A stretch of 64,000 bases of DNA. It comes from Vibrio bivalvicida (lineage in GTDB: Bacteria; Pseudomonadota; Gammaproteobacteria; Enterobacterales; Vibrionaceae). The notes below the pieces were generated by a model. It saw only the letters and a list, made by a program, of their open reading frames with translations. It did not search any database and was not told the DNA's origin. Location of the stretch: the NCBI RefSeq assembly GCF_001399455.2, contig NZ_LLEI02000043.1:248001-312000 (forward strand), in the 5' to 3' direction. Below, one piece after another: positions 1 to 8,224 of this stretch. The stretch's first letter is position 1; each line of letters begins with the position of its first letter. Made by a program: the position numbers and the translations under genes.

Positions 1-1147
1 CGCGCCAGAAACTACGAGTGATATCGCGCAGCCTATCGTTGCATTCATTCCAACCAAAAGGGAAGTTTCCGACCTGGTAGCCATTCGGGCCTATATCCCA
101 AGGTTCAGCAATGAGTTTTACCTCGCGGAGAATTGGGTCTTGAGCGACCGCTTTGAAAAATGCAGAGTCTGGGCTGAAGTGCTCACCATGACGCCCGAGC
201 GTAGCGGCTAAGTCAAAACGGAATCCATCCACCTGGAACTCATTTGCCCAGTATCTCAGCGTATCCATGACCAAATTCATGGCAGGCTGATAAGAGAGAT
301 CGACCGTGTTACCGCAACCGGTGAAATTAGCGTAGTGTTTACCATGTTTGAAGTAGTAGTCTCTATCAAGTGCCTTGAGGTTAAATACTGGCCCATCAGG
401 CCCACCTTCTGCTGTATGGTTGTAAACCACGTCAAGAATCACCTCGATTCCATGCCGGTGTAGCTCCCGTATGGTGGTCTTCAGTTCGGTAACAGCATCA
501 CCAGCCGCATAACGAGGATCGGGTGCCATAAATAGATATGGGTTGTAGCCCCAGTAGTTGACCTTGTCCATTTCCAGTAAATGAGGTTCATGCATGCATG
601 CAGCGACAGGCAACAACTGAAGGGTATTGATATTCTGCTCTTTGTAGAACTGCAGCATTGACTCGCTGACTAACCCAAGATAGTGACCTCGCTGATCGAC
701 AGGCACTGCTGAGTTAAGTTTAGTTGCGCCTTTAACATGGGTTTCGAATAGTACCATTTCCTCACGAGGACGATTGGGCTTTACGACACCTTGCCAATAA
801 AACTTATCTTCGACCACAACACACTTCGCAAGCTGAAAGCTTTTTTCGGAGTTGAATGGAGCGGAGTAATGGAGCGGTTTTTCTAACGCTTTAGCATAAG
901 GGTCAGAAACATAATGCGGTTTGCCATCATTAGTCACTATGTAGCCATACATTTGTCCGGCCGAGATGCCCTCAATATAGGTAAATCGAATTCCGGCATA
1001 CTCACGATCTAATGGATAGGTTTTAAACTCCCCATTGTCATTAAACAACGCGAGTTGAATATCTTCTGCATGAGGAGAGTAAATGGAGAAGTTACACCCT
1101 CTGCTATCTGGTGTTGCGCCTAAAGGGTATGGATGGGAGCACGGCAT
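1..1147 (-). CDS. glgX: Glycogen debranching enzyme GlgX (3' end beyond window)
   Basis: About 382 N-terminal codons of a GH13 alpha-1,6-glucosidase are present; the C-terminal part lies outside the left edge. The family hydrolyses alpha-1,6 branches of limit dextrins in the cytoplasm. Reading the minus strand I see an N-terminal CBM48-like start (PCSHPYPLGATPD), the conserved YNHTAEGG segment, GFRFDLAATLG with the nucleophile Asp, and IAEPWD with the general-acid Glu. The ATG is the first Met in frame, but its ribosome site is weak. It is divergent from lamB across a region rich in MalT-type boxes, so maltose control is likely (inference). An isoamylase or pullulanase assignment is less likely because the domain order fits GlgX. 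Confidence 0.9.
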   Translation of the reverse strand, partial: MPCSHPYPLGATPDSRGCNFSIYSPHAEDIQLALFNDNGEFKTYPLDREYAGIRFTYIEGISAGQMYGYIVTNDGKPHYVSDPYAKALEKPLHYSAPFNSEKSFQLAKCVVVEDKFYWQGVVKPNRPREEMVLFETHVKGATKLNSAVPVDQRGHYLGLVSESMLQFYKEQNINTLQLLPVAACMHEPHLLEMDKVNYWGYNPYLFMAPDPRYAAGDAVTELKTTIRELHRHGIEVILDVVYNHTAEGGPDGPVFNLKALDRDYYFKHGKHYANFTGCGNTVDLSYQPAMNLVMDTLRYWANEFQVDGFRFDLAATLGRHGEHFSPDSAFFKAVAQDPILREVKLIAEPWDIGPNGYQVGNFPFGWNECNDRLRDITRSFWR

Positions 1148-1592
1148 GGTCACTACTTTTAATGTAATTGTTTATTGTTGAATCTTAAGTAAATAGTCTT
1201 GAATGAGATTGGTCAAGCGCCTTACGACAAAATTATAAATGTAATTTTATTTCAAAATTATGATGATTAAGTGTTAAACAGTGAGCTAGGTTGTATTTTG
1301 CTGCTGATAATTTTCTAAGAACATTATATCTAAGCCTAATTTTTGTGACTCAATACATAAAAATATTGTTCGGTATGATTTCTCATCCCTTCTCATCCCC
1401 CCTAACTATTTCTCATCTGGATGAGTCGTTTTTTCTCCTCCCTAGGTAATCTTGCTGCAGTTGAAGCAAATGGGGCTAAGTCTCGGGGGGCTTGCCCATC
1501 TTACCTCTCTTTTTAATGACTTCTGTTTCTGCCTTTACGGAAAAAGTTAATCAGATAGGAAAAAGAATAATAAACCCTAAATGGAGTTAAAA
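1148..1592. promoter_or_regulatory. Divergent glgX/lamB control region with MalT-type boxes
   Basis: This 445-bp gap between divergent genes contains several copies of the MalT core GGGATGAG or its complement: CTCATCCC at 1382-1389, CTCATCCCC at 1392-1400, CTCATC at 1412-1417 and GGATGAG at 1419-1425 (which form a palindrome), and CTCCTCCC at 1435-1442. The E. coli MalT consensus is close to GGGGATGAGG. Clustered, mixed-orientation boxes are expected at MalT-dependent promoters. No convincing -35/-10 pair was assigned. Confidence 0.7.
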
Positions 1593-2774
1593 ATGAAAAA
1601 AGTAAGTGTATTAGCTGCTGCAGTGGCAACAACCCTAGCTGCGGGCTCTGCGTTCGCCGTAGACTTTAATGGCTACATGCGTGCTGGTACTGGTATCAGT
1701 GCCAACTCGGGTAGTGATGTAAATGTAAATAACAAAGGTATTGGCCGTTTAGGTAATGAAGACGGCAACTACTATGAATTTGGTTTTGCTGAAGAATTGA
1801 AGACTGGTGAGCAAACGTGGCGTTTAGAGTCTATGATTGCGAAGAGTGATAACGGTGAGCAAGGTTGGGAAGACAGTAATAGTTTTAACGTTGCTCAGTT
1901 TGCTGTAAAGGCTAAAGGTGTTCTGGCGTTTGACCGAGATGCAACACTTTGGGCTGGTAAAACCTACTACCAACGTAAAGATATCCATATTACAGACTTC
2001 TACTTCCTAGATACTTCAGGTACCGGTGGTGGTATTGAGAATATCTCTGTAGGTAATCAAAAACTATCTCTTGCTATTCTGCAAGACAAGGAAACTGATG
2101 ATGCTGCTGCCTACAAGGCTGACGTTCGTTTAGCAGGTATCGGACTGTGGGAAGATGCCTCTTTAGAACTTGCCGCGGTCTACAACTTTGCTAACGAGAA
2201 GAAAGACAAGACTGAAGCTTCAGACGATGGTGTATTAGCGACTGCGATTATCCACCAAGGTATGAGCAATGGCTTTAACCAAACGGTTTTCCAATATGGT
2301 ACTAATGGCTACGGCAAACAAATGGCTGATTGGGGCGCAGGTAGCTACTATGACCGTGATGGTGGTACCCAAAATGAAGCCTCAGGTTTCCGTATCTTAA
2401 ACTGGGGTGTGATGAACCTTGGCAAGAGTTGGGAAATGGGCCACCAGTTAGCCTACATGAGTGGTTCAGATTTGGGCACTAGCAAAACCGATAAAGATCA
2501 ATACTCAGTTGTAGTTCGTCCTATGTATAAGTGGAACGATACTATGCGTACGATTTTTGAAGCGGGCATCAACAAAGGCGAAGACAATAAGGTAGACTTT
2601 GGTCAATCTAAACTGACGGTTGCACAAGCTTGGGCAATGGGTGATAGCTTCTGGGCACGTCCAGAAATCCGAGTGTATGGTTCTTACATCTCTGACCTAG
2701 AAGATGACAATAAATTCGGCACTGGTGAAGATACAGAGCTAGTAGCAGGTATCCAAGTAGAAGCTTGGTGGTAA
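1593..2774 (+). CDS. lamB: Maltoporin LamB
   Basis: This is a 393-residue outer-membrane maltodextrin-specific porin (18-strand trimeric barrel family). It has a Sec signal peptide (MKKVSVLAAAVATTLAAGSAFA) followed by VDFNGYMRAGTG, typical of the mature LamB start. The barrel ends in an aromatic residue (VEAWW), as the BAM signal requires. An ATG twelve bases upstream (1581) is in frame, but the GGAG that would serve as ribosome site lies between the two ATGs, so 1593 is the better start. A terminator follows, then malM. MalT boxes upstream indicate maltose induction. Confidence 0.96.
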   Translation: MKKVSVLAAAVATTLAAGSAFAVDFNGYMRAGTGISANSGSDVNVNNKGIGRLGNEDGNYYEFGFAEELKTGEQTWRLESMIAKSDNGEQGWEDSNSFNVAQFAVKAKGVLAFDRDATLWAGKTYYQRKDIHITDFYFLDTSGTGGGIENISVGNQKLSLAILQDKETDDAAAYKADVRLAGIGLWEDASLELAAVYNFANEKKDKTEASDDGVLATAIIHQGMSNGFNQTVFQYGTNGYGKQMADWGAGSYYDRDGGTQNEASGFRILNWGVMNLGKSWEMGHQLAYMSGSDLGTSKTDKDQYSVVVRPMYKWNDTMRTIFEAGINKGEDNKVDFGQSKLTVAQAWAMGDSFWARPEIRVYGSYISDLEDDNKFGTGEDTELVAGIQVEAWW

Positions 2775-2810
2775 TAGACTATAAACTGTCCTTATAGTTG
2801 ATTATATAAA

Positions 2811-2835
2811 TAGCTGGCGAAAGCCGGCTATTTTT
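2811..2835 (+). terminator. Rho-independent terminator after lamB
   Basis: Stem TAGCTGGC / GCCGGCTA with a GAAA tetraloop (2819-2822), followed by TTTTT. Read-through into malM 80 bases later is plausible, as in enteric lamB-malM. Confidence 0.85.
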
Positions 2836-2913
2836 CTAAGCGCTTTTGTTTTTGGTGTTCGATCACCTTGTTGTATATAGTAAGCTCTTAGAAAAATAAC
2901 CAAAGGATACACT

Positions 2914-3747
2914 ATGAAATTTCATGCCCTCATTCTTAGTGGCTGTGTTGCGCTTGCTGGCTGTCAAACTACGCAACCTACCGAATATGTCCAAGCTGCT
3001 CAAGCAGAAAAAGTCACCACCGTTTCTGAGTTGCAATCGGTAGCCATGAGGTTGCCGAGCTCGGTTACAGTCAATGTTAATTCAAGCTCTCAGTACTTAA
3101 ACTTTAACGACATTGATAGCCCAGTTGCTGTGTTTGAGCTACCCGCTAATCGCGGTGAGTTTGAAGTCGCGATAACCAGCCATATTGAAAAAACTGCGTT
3201 TGTCCCGCGTGCAATCATTGTCGACAAAGCAGGTAACATTCTGGAAAGTTACGATAAAGATACCTTTGTTTATACTAAGCCACGACTCAATTTGGGCAAC
3301 CGTCTAGTTGCAGAGCATGACTTCTTCCCACCAGTTGGCCTAGATTCGGTTTACCTTATTGTCTACACCGACAAATCAGAGATTGGTGGCTTTACTGATG
3401 TGATTCATCCAGCTCGTCTTGACGCTGAAGGCCGTGGCAATTACCTGCCAGAAGTGAAAGACATTCCTGTGCCGAACGGTGATACGGGTAAAATTGAAGT
3501 ATCCATTGACCGAGTAAGCTTATTCTCAATCGGTCGTCCAACCACTGATGATATGCCTTTAAAACCATCGGAAGCACCTGCGGTAGAGATCGTACAACCA
3601 GAAACACAAACCTATTACCACAACGCGATTCGTAGTGCGGTGGAATCCAACAATTTGGATAAAGCACTTAGCCTGCTAGAAGAAGCAAAAGCACTTAATG
3701 TAGAAGGCGCACAACAGGTATTTATTAAAGCAGTCAACGCTAAGTAA
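2914..3747 (+). CDS. malM: Maltose operon periplasmic protein MalM
   Basis: This 277-residue protein belongs to the MalM family. In enterics these are periplasmic proteins of unknown biochemical role encoded after lamB. The N-terminus is a lipoprotein-type signal with a lipobox (LAGC, Cys at residue 17), so this one may be membrane-anchored. A beta-rich central domain is followed by a proline-rich linker near residue 210 and a helical C-terminus. The ribosome site AAAGGA precedes the ATG. It lies 139 bases after lamB and is closed by its own terminator, so it is probably part of the maltose regulon. Confidence 0.88.
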   Translation: MKFHALILSGCVALAGCQTTQPTEYVQAAQAEKVTTVSELQSVAMRLPSSVTVNVNSSSQYLNFNDIDSPVAVFELPANRGEFEVAITSHIEKTAFVPRAIIVDKAGNILESYDKDTFVYTKPRLNLGNRLVAEHDFFPPVGLDSVYLIVYTDKSEIGGFTDVIHPARLDAEGRGNYLPEVKDIPVPNGDTGKIEVSIDRVSLFSIGRPTTDDMPLKPSEAPAVEIVQPETQTYYHNAIRSAVESNNLDKALSLLEEAKALNVEGAQQVFIKAVNAK

Positions 3748-3766
3748 ATTAACCATTTTTCCTCCC

Positions 3767-3798
3767 AAAGCCCTCGAATTGTGCGAGGGCTTTTTGCG
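3767..3798 (+). terminator. Rho-independent terminator after malM
   Basis: Stem AAAGCCCTCG / CGAGGGCTTT with a 7-base loop, then a T-rich tail. Confidence 0.9.
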
Positions 3799-4070
3799 TT
3801 TTTTACAAAAGTTCCGTTTAAATTTATAAAAGTGTGAACTTGATCGTGTAAATAAATTTATGTGGCTACCACTTGTAAAATGATAATAATTTCAAATATT
3901 TAATGTTAATTGATAAATTGCAGTGTTACGTTGTGACAAAGTTTAGATGCGTATAAGTGCCTAGTTGCACTTCATTTTTGAGTATTACCTACTACGTTTT
4001 AGGTGTTCGTGCAGTTTTTAGGCATTGCGCACTAATTCGGACATGGTTTAACCCAATACGGATATACGTT
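3799..4070. other. Gene-free stretch upstream of the porin
   Basis: About 270 A+T-rich bases with no credible small gene. They probably hold the porin promoter and a long 5' leader. TGTGAACTTGATCGTG at 3833 resembles a CRP half-site but is too weak to call. A longer in-frame reading that starts at 3957 lacks a signal-peptide-like start and is not favoured. Confidence 0.4.
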
Positions 4071-5081
4071 ATGAACATTAAATTATTAGCCGCTTTAATC
4101 GCGGCAACAGCATGTGGTACAAACGCTTTCGCAGCAGAAATCTACAGCAGCGAAGGTTCAACTCTTTCAATTGGTGGTTATGTTGATGTGGGGATCGGGG
4201 AGTATGAGAAAGGTACCGCCGCTTCAGCACAAGATGTTGATGTCAACCAGATATCTCCTCGCATAAATATTTCTGGTACCCAGGACCTTGGTAACGGTGT
4301 CGTAGTTGATGCAAAAGGTGAATGGGCGCTCAACTATCTAGACGGTGGAGACAACTCATTTTCTACCCGCCTAGGTTACATAGGAGTTACTCATGAACAG
4401 GCAGGTCGCATGGTTGTCGGTACTCAGTGGGCTCCCTACTATGATGTTGCAGGTGTCGCCGATATGCCAATCGCATTTGCCAATGACTTCTTGTACGAAA
4501 ACCACAACTTACTAGGCACTGGTCGTGCAGAAAGAATGGTCAGTTATCGAAACTCATTCGATTTTAATGAGGATGCAAGCCTAGGCTTCGGATTGGGTTG
4601 GCAAGGCGATGAAAGTGAGAAAAGCGCGGATGCTCGTGGTCAGGTTGCTCTCGGAATGAAGTTTATGGGCTTCGGTTTAGGGTATACATACTCTGGTGGC
4701 GATTTAGAGATATCAGGAGTGAAAAAAGATACCAACTCCCACGTTGTTGCAGCAAACTATGGTAGCTATGGTAGCGGCCTCTATGTTGCGGCTGTTTATG
4801 GTATGAATGAGTATTTCTATGCGGGACTGGAAGACAGCATTCAGCTTGAAGGCTTACTCGCGTTCGGACTGGAAAACGGTCTCAACTTCAGTGTGAATTA
4901 TGAAGCGGTAGAAGACGATAAGACCAACAAAACTCAATATAGTACAAGTGCATTTCAGGCCGAATATACCATTACGCCAAGTCTAGTCACGTTTGCAGGT
5001 TATGAAGTCGATCTAGGTGATGATGACCCGGCAACCAAAGACGATGACAAATGGATTATTGGTGCACGTTACTTCCTATAA
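4071..5081 (+). CDS. General porin, Gram-negative porin family
   Basis: This 336-residue outer-membrane trimeric porin has a signal peptide ending at NAFA, a mature start AEIYSSEGSTLSIGGYVDVG, and a barrel of short strands ending RYFL with a terminal hydrophobic residue. Features of the Porin_4 family are visible: the first strand GGYVDVG, the ISPRINISG strand and the RLGYIGV segment. The family allows passive diffusion of small solutes. The reading frame extends 38 codons upstream, but the signal peptide places the start at 4071. Substrate preference cannot be read from sequence. It has its own terminator and appears monocistronic; it sits beside the maltose genes without clear regulatory linkage. 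Confidence 0.85.
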   Translation: MNIKLLAALIAATACGTNAFAAEIYSSEGSTLSIGGYVDVGIGEYEKGTAASAQDVDVNQISPRINISGTQDLGNGVVVDAKGEWALNYLDGGDNSFSTRLGYIGVTHEQAGRMVVGTQWAPYYDVAGVADMPIAFANDFLYENHNLLGTGRAERMVSYRNSFDFNEDASLGFGLGWQGDESEKSADARGQVALGMKFMGFGLGYTYSGGDLEISGVKKDTNSHVVAANYGSYGSGLYVAAVYGMNEYFYAGLEDSIQLEGLLAFGLENGLNFSVNYEAVEDDKTNKTQYSTSAFQAEYTITPSLVTFAGYEVDLGDDDPATKDDDKWIIGARYFL

Positions 5082-5117
5082 CTAAGAATCTACTGCCTTA
5101 ACACATCTATCGTGTTG

Positions 5118-5147
5118 ACGCCTATTCGCATTTGAGTAGGCGTTTTT
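5118..5147 (+). terminator. Rho-independent terminator after the porin
   Basis: Stem ACGCCTATTC / GAGTAGGCGT with a 6-base loop and a T5 tail. Confidence 0.85.
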
Positions 5148-5271
5148 CTATTCTGGTAAGTGATACCTCAGTAATATTGGGTATGAGCTCTTAGTTTTGA
5201 AACCAAACCGTTTTTTTATTAGCCACTTAGCATAGAATGTCAGGTTCTTAAATAACGTCAGGGATGGTGAC

Positions 5272-5886
5272 ATGAGTTCAGTAAAACTTGGAGAGGCTGT
5301 GGTTGAGCCAAGCAAGATTCTATGTGTTGGTCGTAACTATTTAGAACATATCCAAGAGCTGAATAATTCTGTTCCTGAGCAAATGGTGGTGTTTTCCAAA
5401 CCGCCATCCTCGATTGCCTCTAATCTAAGTTCCTTTCATCAAGAACGACTCCACTACGAAGGCGAAATCTGCTTTATCGTTAAGCATGGCAATTTGTCTG
5501 CGGTGGGGGTCGGGCTCGATCTGACCAAGCGTGACCTACAGTCTCAACTAAAAGAAAAAGGTTTACCTTGGGAGCGCGCTAAAGCCTTTGATGGTTCTGC
5601 GGTGTTTAGTCGTTTTGTCCCTTTGGCTGGCTTAGAGATAGAGTCGTTAGAAATTGAGCTGTTTATCAATTGTGTCCGTGTTCAAAAAGGCTCGGTGAAA
5701 CAAATGATTTATTCGCCAGCAGTGATTGTTGAAGAGCTCAAGAGTTACACTACCTTGTGCGATGGTGACATCATTATGACCGGTACCCCACAAGGTGTAG
5801 GTGAAGTGCATGCGGACGATGTGTTCTTAGCTCGATTAAAGTCCGGTGACAAAACGCTGATAGAGATTGAGTGGGTTGCTCAATAA
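5272..5886 (+). CDS. Fumarylacetoacetate hydrolase (FAH)-family protein
   Basis: This 204-residue cytoplasmic FAH-superfamily enzyme is about the size of the single-domain YcgM/FAHD1 group. That group includes acylpyruvate hydrolases and oxaloacetate tautomerases or decarboxylases. Visible family features are KILCVGRNYLEH near the N-terminus, the metal-binding YEGEICFIV strand (residues ~63-71), the LTKRDLQ and RAKAFDGSAV segments, and DGDIIMTGTPQGVG near the C-terminus, which is the conserved TGTP loop. The exact substrate is not readable. It stands alone between the porin and a small membrane-protein gene, and is followed by a strong hairpin terminator. Confidence 0.85.
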   Translation: MSSVKLGEAVVEPSKILCVGRNYLEHIQELNNSVPEQMVVFSKPPSSIASNLSSFHQERLHYEGEICFIVKHGNLSAVGVGLDLTKRDLQSQLKEKGLPWERAKAFDGSAVFSRFVPLAGLEIESLEIELFINCVRVQKGSVKQMIYSPAVIVEELKSYTTLCDGDIIMTGTPQGVGEVHADDVFLARLKSGDKTLIEIEWVAQ

Positions 5887-5919
5887 TTAACGCTTTACTC
5901 TGCCCCTAGGTCAAGGATT

Positions 5920-5952
5920 AACCTCCAATTGAGAGTTCAATTGGAGGTTTTT
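5920..5952 (+). terminator. Terminator of the FAH gene overlapping a ribosome site
   Basis: A perfect 13-bp stem, AACCTCCAATTGA (5920-5932) / TCAATTGGAGGTT (5937-5949), with a 4-base loop and T5. The 3' arm contains GGAGG (5943-5947), the ribosome site of the next small gene. Confidence 0.85.
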
Positions 5953-5955
5953 ATT

Positions 5956-6069
5956 ATGGGTTGTTGTAATCAAGCGCCTAAAGGTGGAAGCAACAATGTC
6001 GGTCTACTTCTCAAGTGCATAGCGATAATGGCGATTGTTTTGTTCCTAATTGCCGCTCTATTTGGTTAG
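5956..6069 (+). CDS. Small membrane protein of 37 residues
   Basis: The protein starts MGCCNQAPKGG and continues into one hydrophobic helix (about residues 16-36: LLLKCIAIMAIVLFLIAALF) before the stop. GGAGG lies 8 bases before the ATG, an excellent ribosome site. Two adjacent cysteines at residues 3-4 could be acylated or bind metal (speculation). I believe similar short MGCC proteins occur in other Vibrionaceae but know of no function. Its stop overlaps the convergent azlD stop by three bases. The ribosome site is buried in the upstream terminator stem, so translation from read-through transcripts should be poor. Confidence 0.65.
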   Translation: MGCCNQAPKGGSNNVGLLLKCIAIMAIVLFLIAALFG

Positions 6070-6374
6070 AGCAGTTTTAGAAACAAGAACACCACCATAC
6101 TGACCAAGGTTGTTAATAGAACATTCTTGGTTTTCCATGCTAGAAATGCTGCGATGAAAGCACCGACCAAGTAAGGGTTACCTGCCGAGAGCCAAAGTTT
6201 CTGTTCTGGCATAAAGACAATCGGCGCCCAAATTGCGGTTAACACAGCAGGGCTTGAGTATTTCAGCAGTCGCTGAGCCTGTGAGTTGAGCCTTAACGGT
6301 AGACGAGGCTCTAAAAAAAGATATCGACTTGCAAATACCAGTGCTGTCATCGCGAGTATAGAAAGCATAATCAT
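6066..6374 (-). CDS. azlD: Branched-chain amino acid exporter small subunit, AzlD family
   Basis: This 102-residue integral membrane protein has about four hydrophobic helices and the AzlD-type N-terminus (MTALVFASRYLFL), in which the family's conserved TYxxR is represented by ASRYLF. The family forms a two-component exporter with AzlC, known for branched-chain amino acids or analogues. Its start overlaps the azlC stop by four bases (ATGA-type), showing translational coupling. The 3' end meets the small membrane-protein gene tail to tail. Confidence 0.85.
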   Translation of the reverse strand: MIMLSILAMTALVFASRYLFLEPRLPLRLNSQAQRLLKYSSPAVLTAIWAPIVFMPEQKLWLSAGNPYLVGAFIAAFLAWKTKNVLLTTLVSMVVFLFLKLL

Positions 6375-7090
6375 TGGTTAGCCCTATTTAGTGTTTCAGC
6401 AACGTATCCGGCAAGCATTCCAGCGATACTGGCAATCATCAACCCAGACTCAACTCCTTGGGCATAGCAAATGACTGATGTGACCAATGAAACGACGACC
6501 GCAAGAAGTACCGGAGAAGATTTTACATTGGGAGCGACAATGGCGATAAAAGTTGCAGCGACTGCGAATTCCAATCCTAACTCATTCAATGCCGGGATGT
6601 AGCTTCCGGCGACAATGCCTGCGAGTGTGGCGAGATTCCAACACAGATAAAAACTCAGTCCTGCTCCTAGTGCGTACCAGCGATTAAACTGCTGTTCAGA
6701 TTGTTGACCGCAGATAGCAAACAATTCATCGGTCAAAAGAAAGCCAAGGCACAGTCTCCACTTCAGTGGTAAAGGGCTAACTTTATCTCGCATTGAAACG
6801 CTATATAGTAAATGCCTAGAAGTAATAAAGAATGCCGCGAGTAGCATGGTGGCAAGCGTTGCGCCAGCTTTAAACATTCCGGTTGCGACTAGCTGAGCAG
6901 AACCGGCAAAGAGGATCGCCGACAATGCTTGGCTTTCTAAAACGGTGAGTCCAGACTCAATAGCAAATGAGCCAGCAAGTAATCCCCATGGAATAACCGC
7001 AATACTGAGTGGCACCATCGCTAGGGTACCTTGCCAAAAGAGTTTTGAACGGCTGAGTTGTATGTTGTGTTCGAAGGTCATGGTATTCAT
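6371..7090 (-). CDS. azlC: Branched-chain amino acid exporter large subunit, AzlC family
   Basis: This 239-residue multi-spanning inner-membrane protein contains family signatures: IPWGLLAGSFAIESGL near residue 34, ILFAGSAQLVATGMF (residues ~59-73) and ITSRHLLYSVSMRD (residues ~90-103). With AzlD it is predicted to export branched-chain or related amino acids. The first Met is taken as the start; an ATG three codons later is also possible. The promoter region carries TTGTACAAAATTGCT (7151-7165), a sequence repeated upstream of the neighbouring AraC-type regulator, which probably controls this operon. Confidence 0.87.
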   Translation of the reverse strand: MNTMTFEHNIQLSRSKLFWQGTLAMVPLSIAVIPWGLLAGSFAIESGLTVLESQALSAILFAGSAQLVATGMFKAGATLATMLLAAFFITSRHLLYSVSMRDKVSPLPLKWRLCLGFLLTDELFAICGQQSEQQFNRWYALGAGLSFYLCWNLATLAGIVAGSYIPALNELGLEFAVAATFIAIVAPNVKSSPVLLAVVVSLVTSVICYAQGVESGLMIASIAGMLAGYVAETLNRANQ

Positions 7091-7150
7091 AGTTATTGTT
7101 TTGATGTGATGGATAATGATCTTATTAACTCACACTCAAGTTATAGCGGC

Positions 7151-7165
7151 TTGTACAAAATTGCT
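7151..7165 (+). promoter_or_regulatory. Candidate operator copy 1, upstream of azlCD
   Basis: TTGTACAAAATTGCT lies 61 bases upstream of the azlC start. An identical 15-mer occurs at 8071-8085. TTGTACAA is palindromic. Probably bound by the AraC-type regulator encoded between the two copies. Confidence 0.55.
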
Positions 7166-7178
7166 GGCTAGTATTGCC

Positions 7179-8003
7179 TTATCCTTTGCCAACAAACTGT
7201 CTTGGTGTGACGCCCAAAGCGCGCTTGAAATGTCTATGGAAGTGGCTTTGGTCATGAAAGCCAGTTTCCTGAGCGACATCTGAAATCTTAAGTCCTTGAC
7301 GAAGAAGTTGTTTTGCTACCCTGAGTCGCGCTTGGATCTGATAGGCGTGTGGCGGTAGACCAAACTCTTTTTGGAAACTACGTGTGAGATAATAAGGGCT
7401 GAGTCCCGCCAGCTTGGATAAGTCCTCAAGGCTCACATCTGCTTGTGGGAAATCGTCCAAAAACTCTTTAACTAACAACAACTGGCGTTGGCTGCGCGTT
7501 TTCGGCTCCCAATCGAGTTTAGACTTGCTATGACGAGAAACGAGTTTGACTAAGGTGCCATAGATCAATGTCTCCCTAAGCAGCTTATTGTCTGATTGCG
7601 CTAAAGTGTCAAACACCAACCGTAGTTGCTGAGCGAGTTCTGGATCGTATACGACGGGCTCTGGAAAGTATGGGATGGATGAGCCAGGTGAGAGGCCTTC
7701 TGTAAGCTGAGCAAACTGATTAGGTAATGGATACATGGCTTTGTATTCCCATCCACCCTCAGTGGCAGTTTGACCGTTATGAACTTCATCAGCATTCACT
7801 AGAATGATGCTGTCTTGTGGGGCAATGTGGTTGCCCCCAGTACGATAAAAACGTTGCGCACCTTTCTCAATCACACCTATGGTATAGCCCTCGTGGCTAT
7901 GACGAGAGAAATTCTGATGCGTGTATTTCGCATCTAACAATTCAAGCCCACCTAGCTCATTGGCTAAATGAAAACTGGCTGATTCTTTACTGCCTTTCGC
8001 CAT
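7179..8003 (-). CDS. AraC-family transcriptional regulator of azlCD (predicted)
   Basis: This 274-residue cytoplasmic regulator has an N-terminal cupin-like AraC ligand-binding domain (residues ~20-150, with NFSRHSHEGYTIGVIEKG and ILVNADEVHNGQ) and a C-terminal pair of helix-turn-helix motifs. Those are SLEDLSKLAGLSPYYLTRSF near residue 195 and ISDVAQETGFHDQSHFHRHF near residue 245. A good ribosome site (AAGGAA) precedes the ATG. It is transcribed in the same direction as azlCD, 88 bases upstream of azlC, and is divergent from a LysE exporter. Identical 15-mers before this gene and azlC suggest autoregulation and activation of export in response to an amino acid (inference). Confidence 0.88.
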   Translation of the reverse strand: MAKGSKESASFHLANELGGLELLDAKYTHQNFSRHSHEGYTIGVIEKGAQRFYRTGGNHIAPQDSIILVNADEVHNGQTATEGGWEYKAMYPLPNQFAQLTEGLSPGSSIPYFPEPVVYDPELAQQLRLVFDTLAQSDNKLLRETLIYGTLVKLVSRHSKSKLDWEPKTRSQRQLLLVKEFLDDFPQADVSLEDLSKLAGLSPYYLTRSFQKEFGLPPHAYQIQARLRVAKQLLRQGLKISDVAQETGFHDQSHFHRHFKRALGVTPRQFVGKG

Positions 8004-8070
8004 AAGCTTTCCTTGCGCTCTAATGTTTGTTTACGGATCTGACAGTCTAGCTTATAGGCCTTAGTTATTT

Positions 8071-8085
8071 TTGTACAAAATTGCT
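8071..8085 (+). promoter_or_regulatory. Candidate operator copy 2, upstream of the AraC-type regulator
   Basis: TTGTACAAAATTGCT, 68 bases upstream of the regulator start and in the same orientation as copy 1. It lies in the divergent gap with the LysE gene, so it could also affect that gene. Confidence 0.55.
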
Positions 8086-8224
8086 CAAGTTGATGCTTAT
8101 TTTATTAACAACTATAAAAGTCATTTAGTCTGTTTTTATGAATGGCTGTTTATTGTTTGTGGTGGATAAATTGATAGTGTTGGACTAAAATGCCGCGGTT
8201 TTTTGGTTTATTAATATTATAACT

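Noticed and set aside
590..606. CATGCATGCATGC run
   Set aside because: It falls inside glgX coding sequence (codes for CMHE-type residues) and is not a regulatory repeat.
1335..1365. CRP site upstream of lamB
   Set aside because: TGTGACTCAATACATA keeps only the left half of the consensus. CRP control is biologically likely but not shown by this sequence.
3957..4070. 38-codon N-terminal extension of the porin
   Set aside because: The extension has no ribosome site and would hide the signal peptide; the start at 4071 gives a normal porin.
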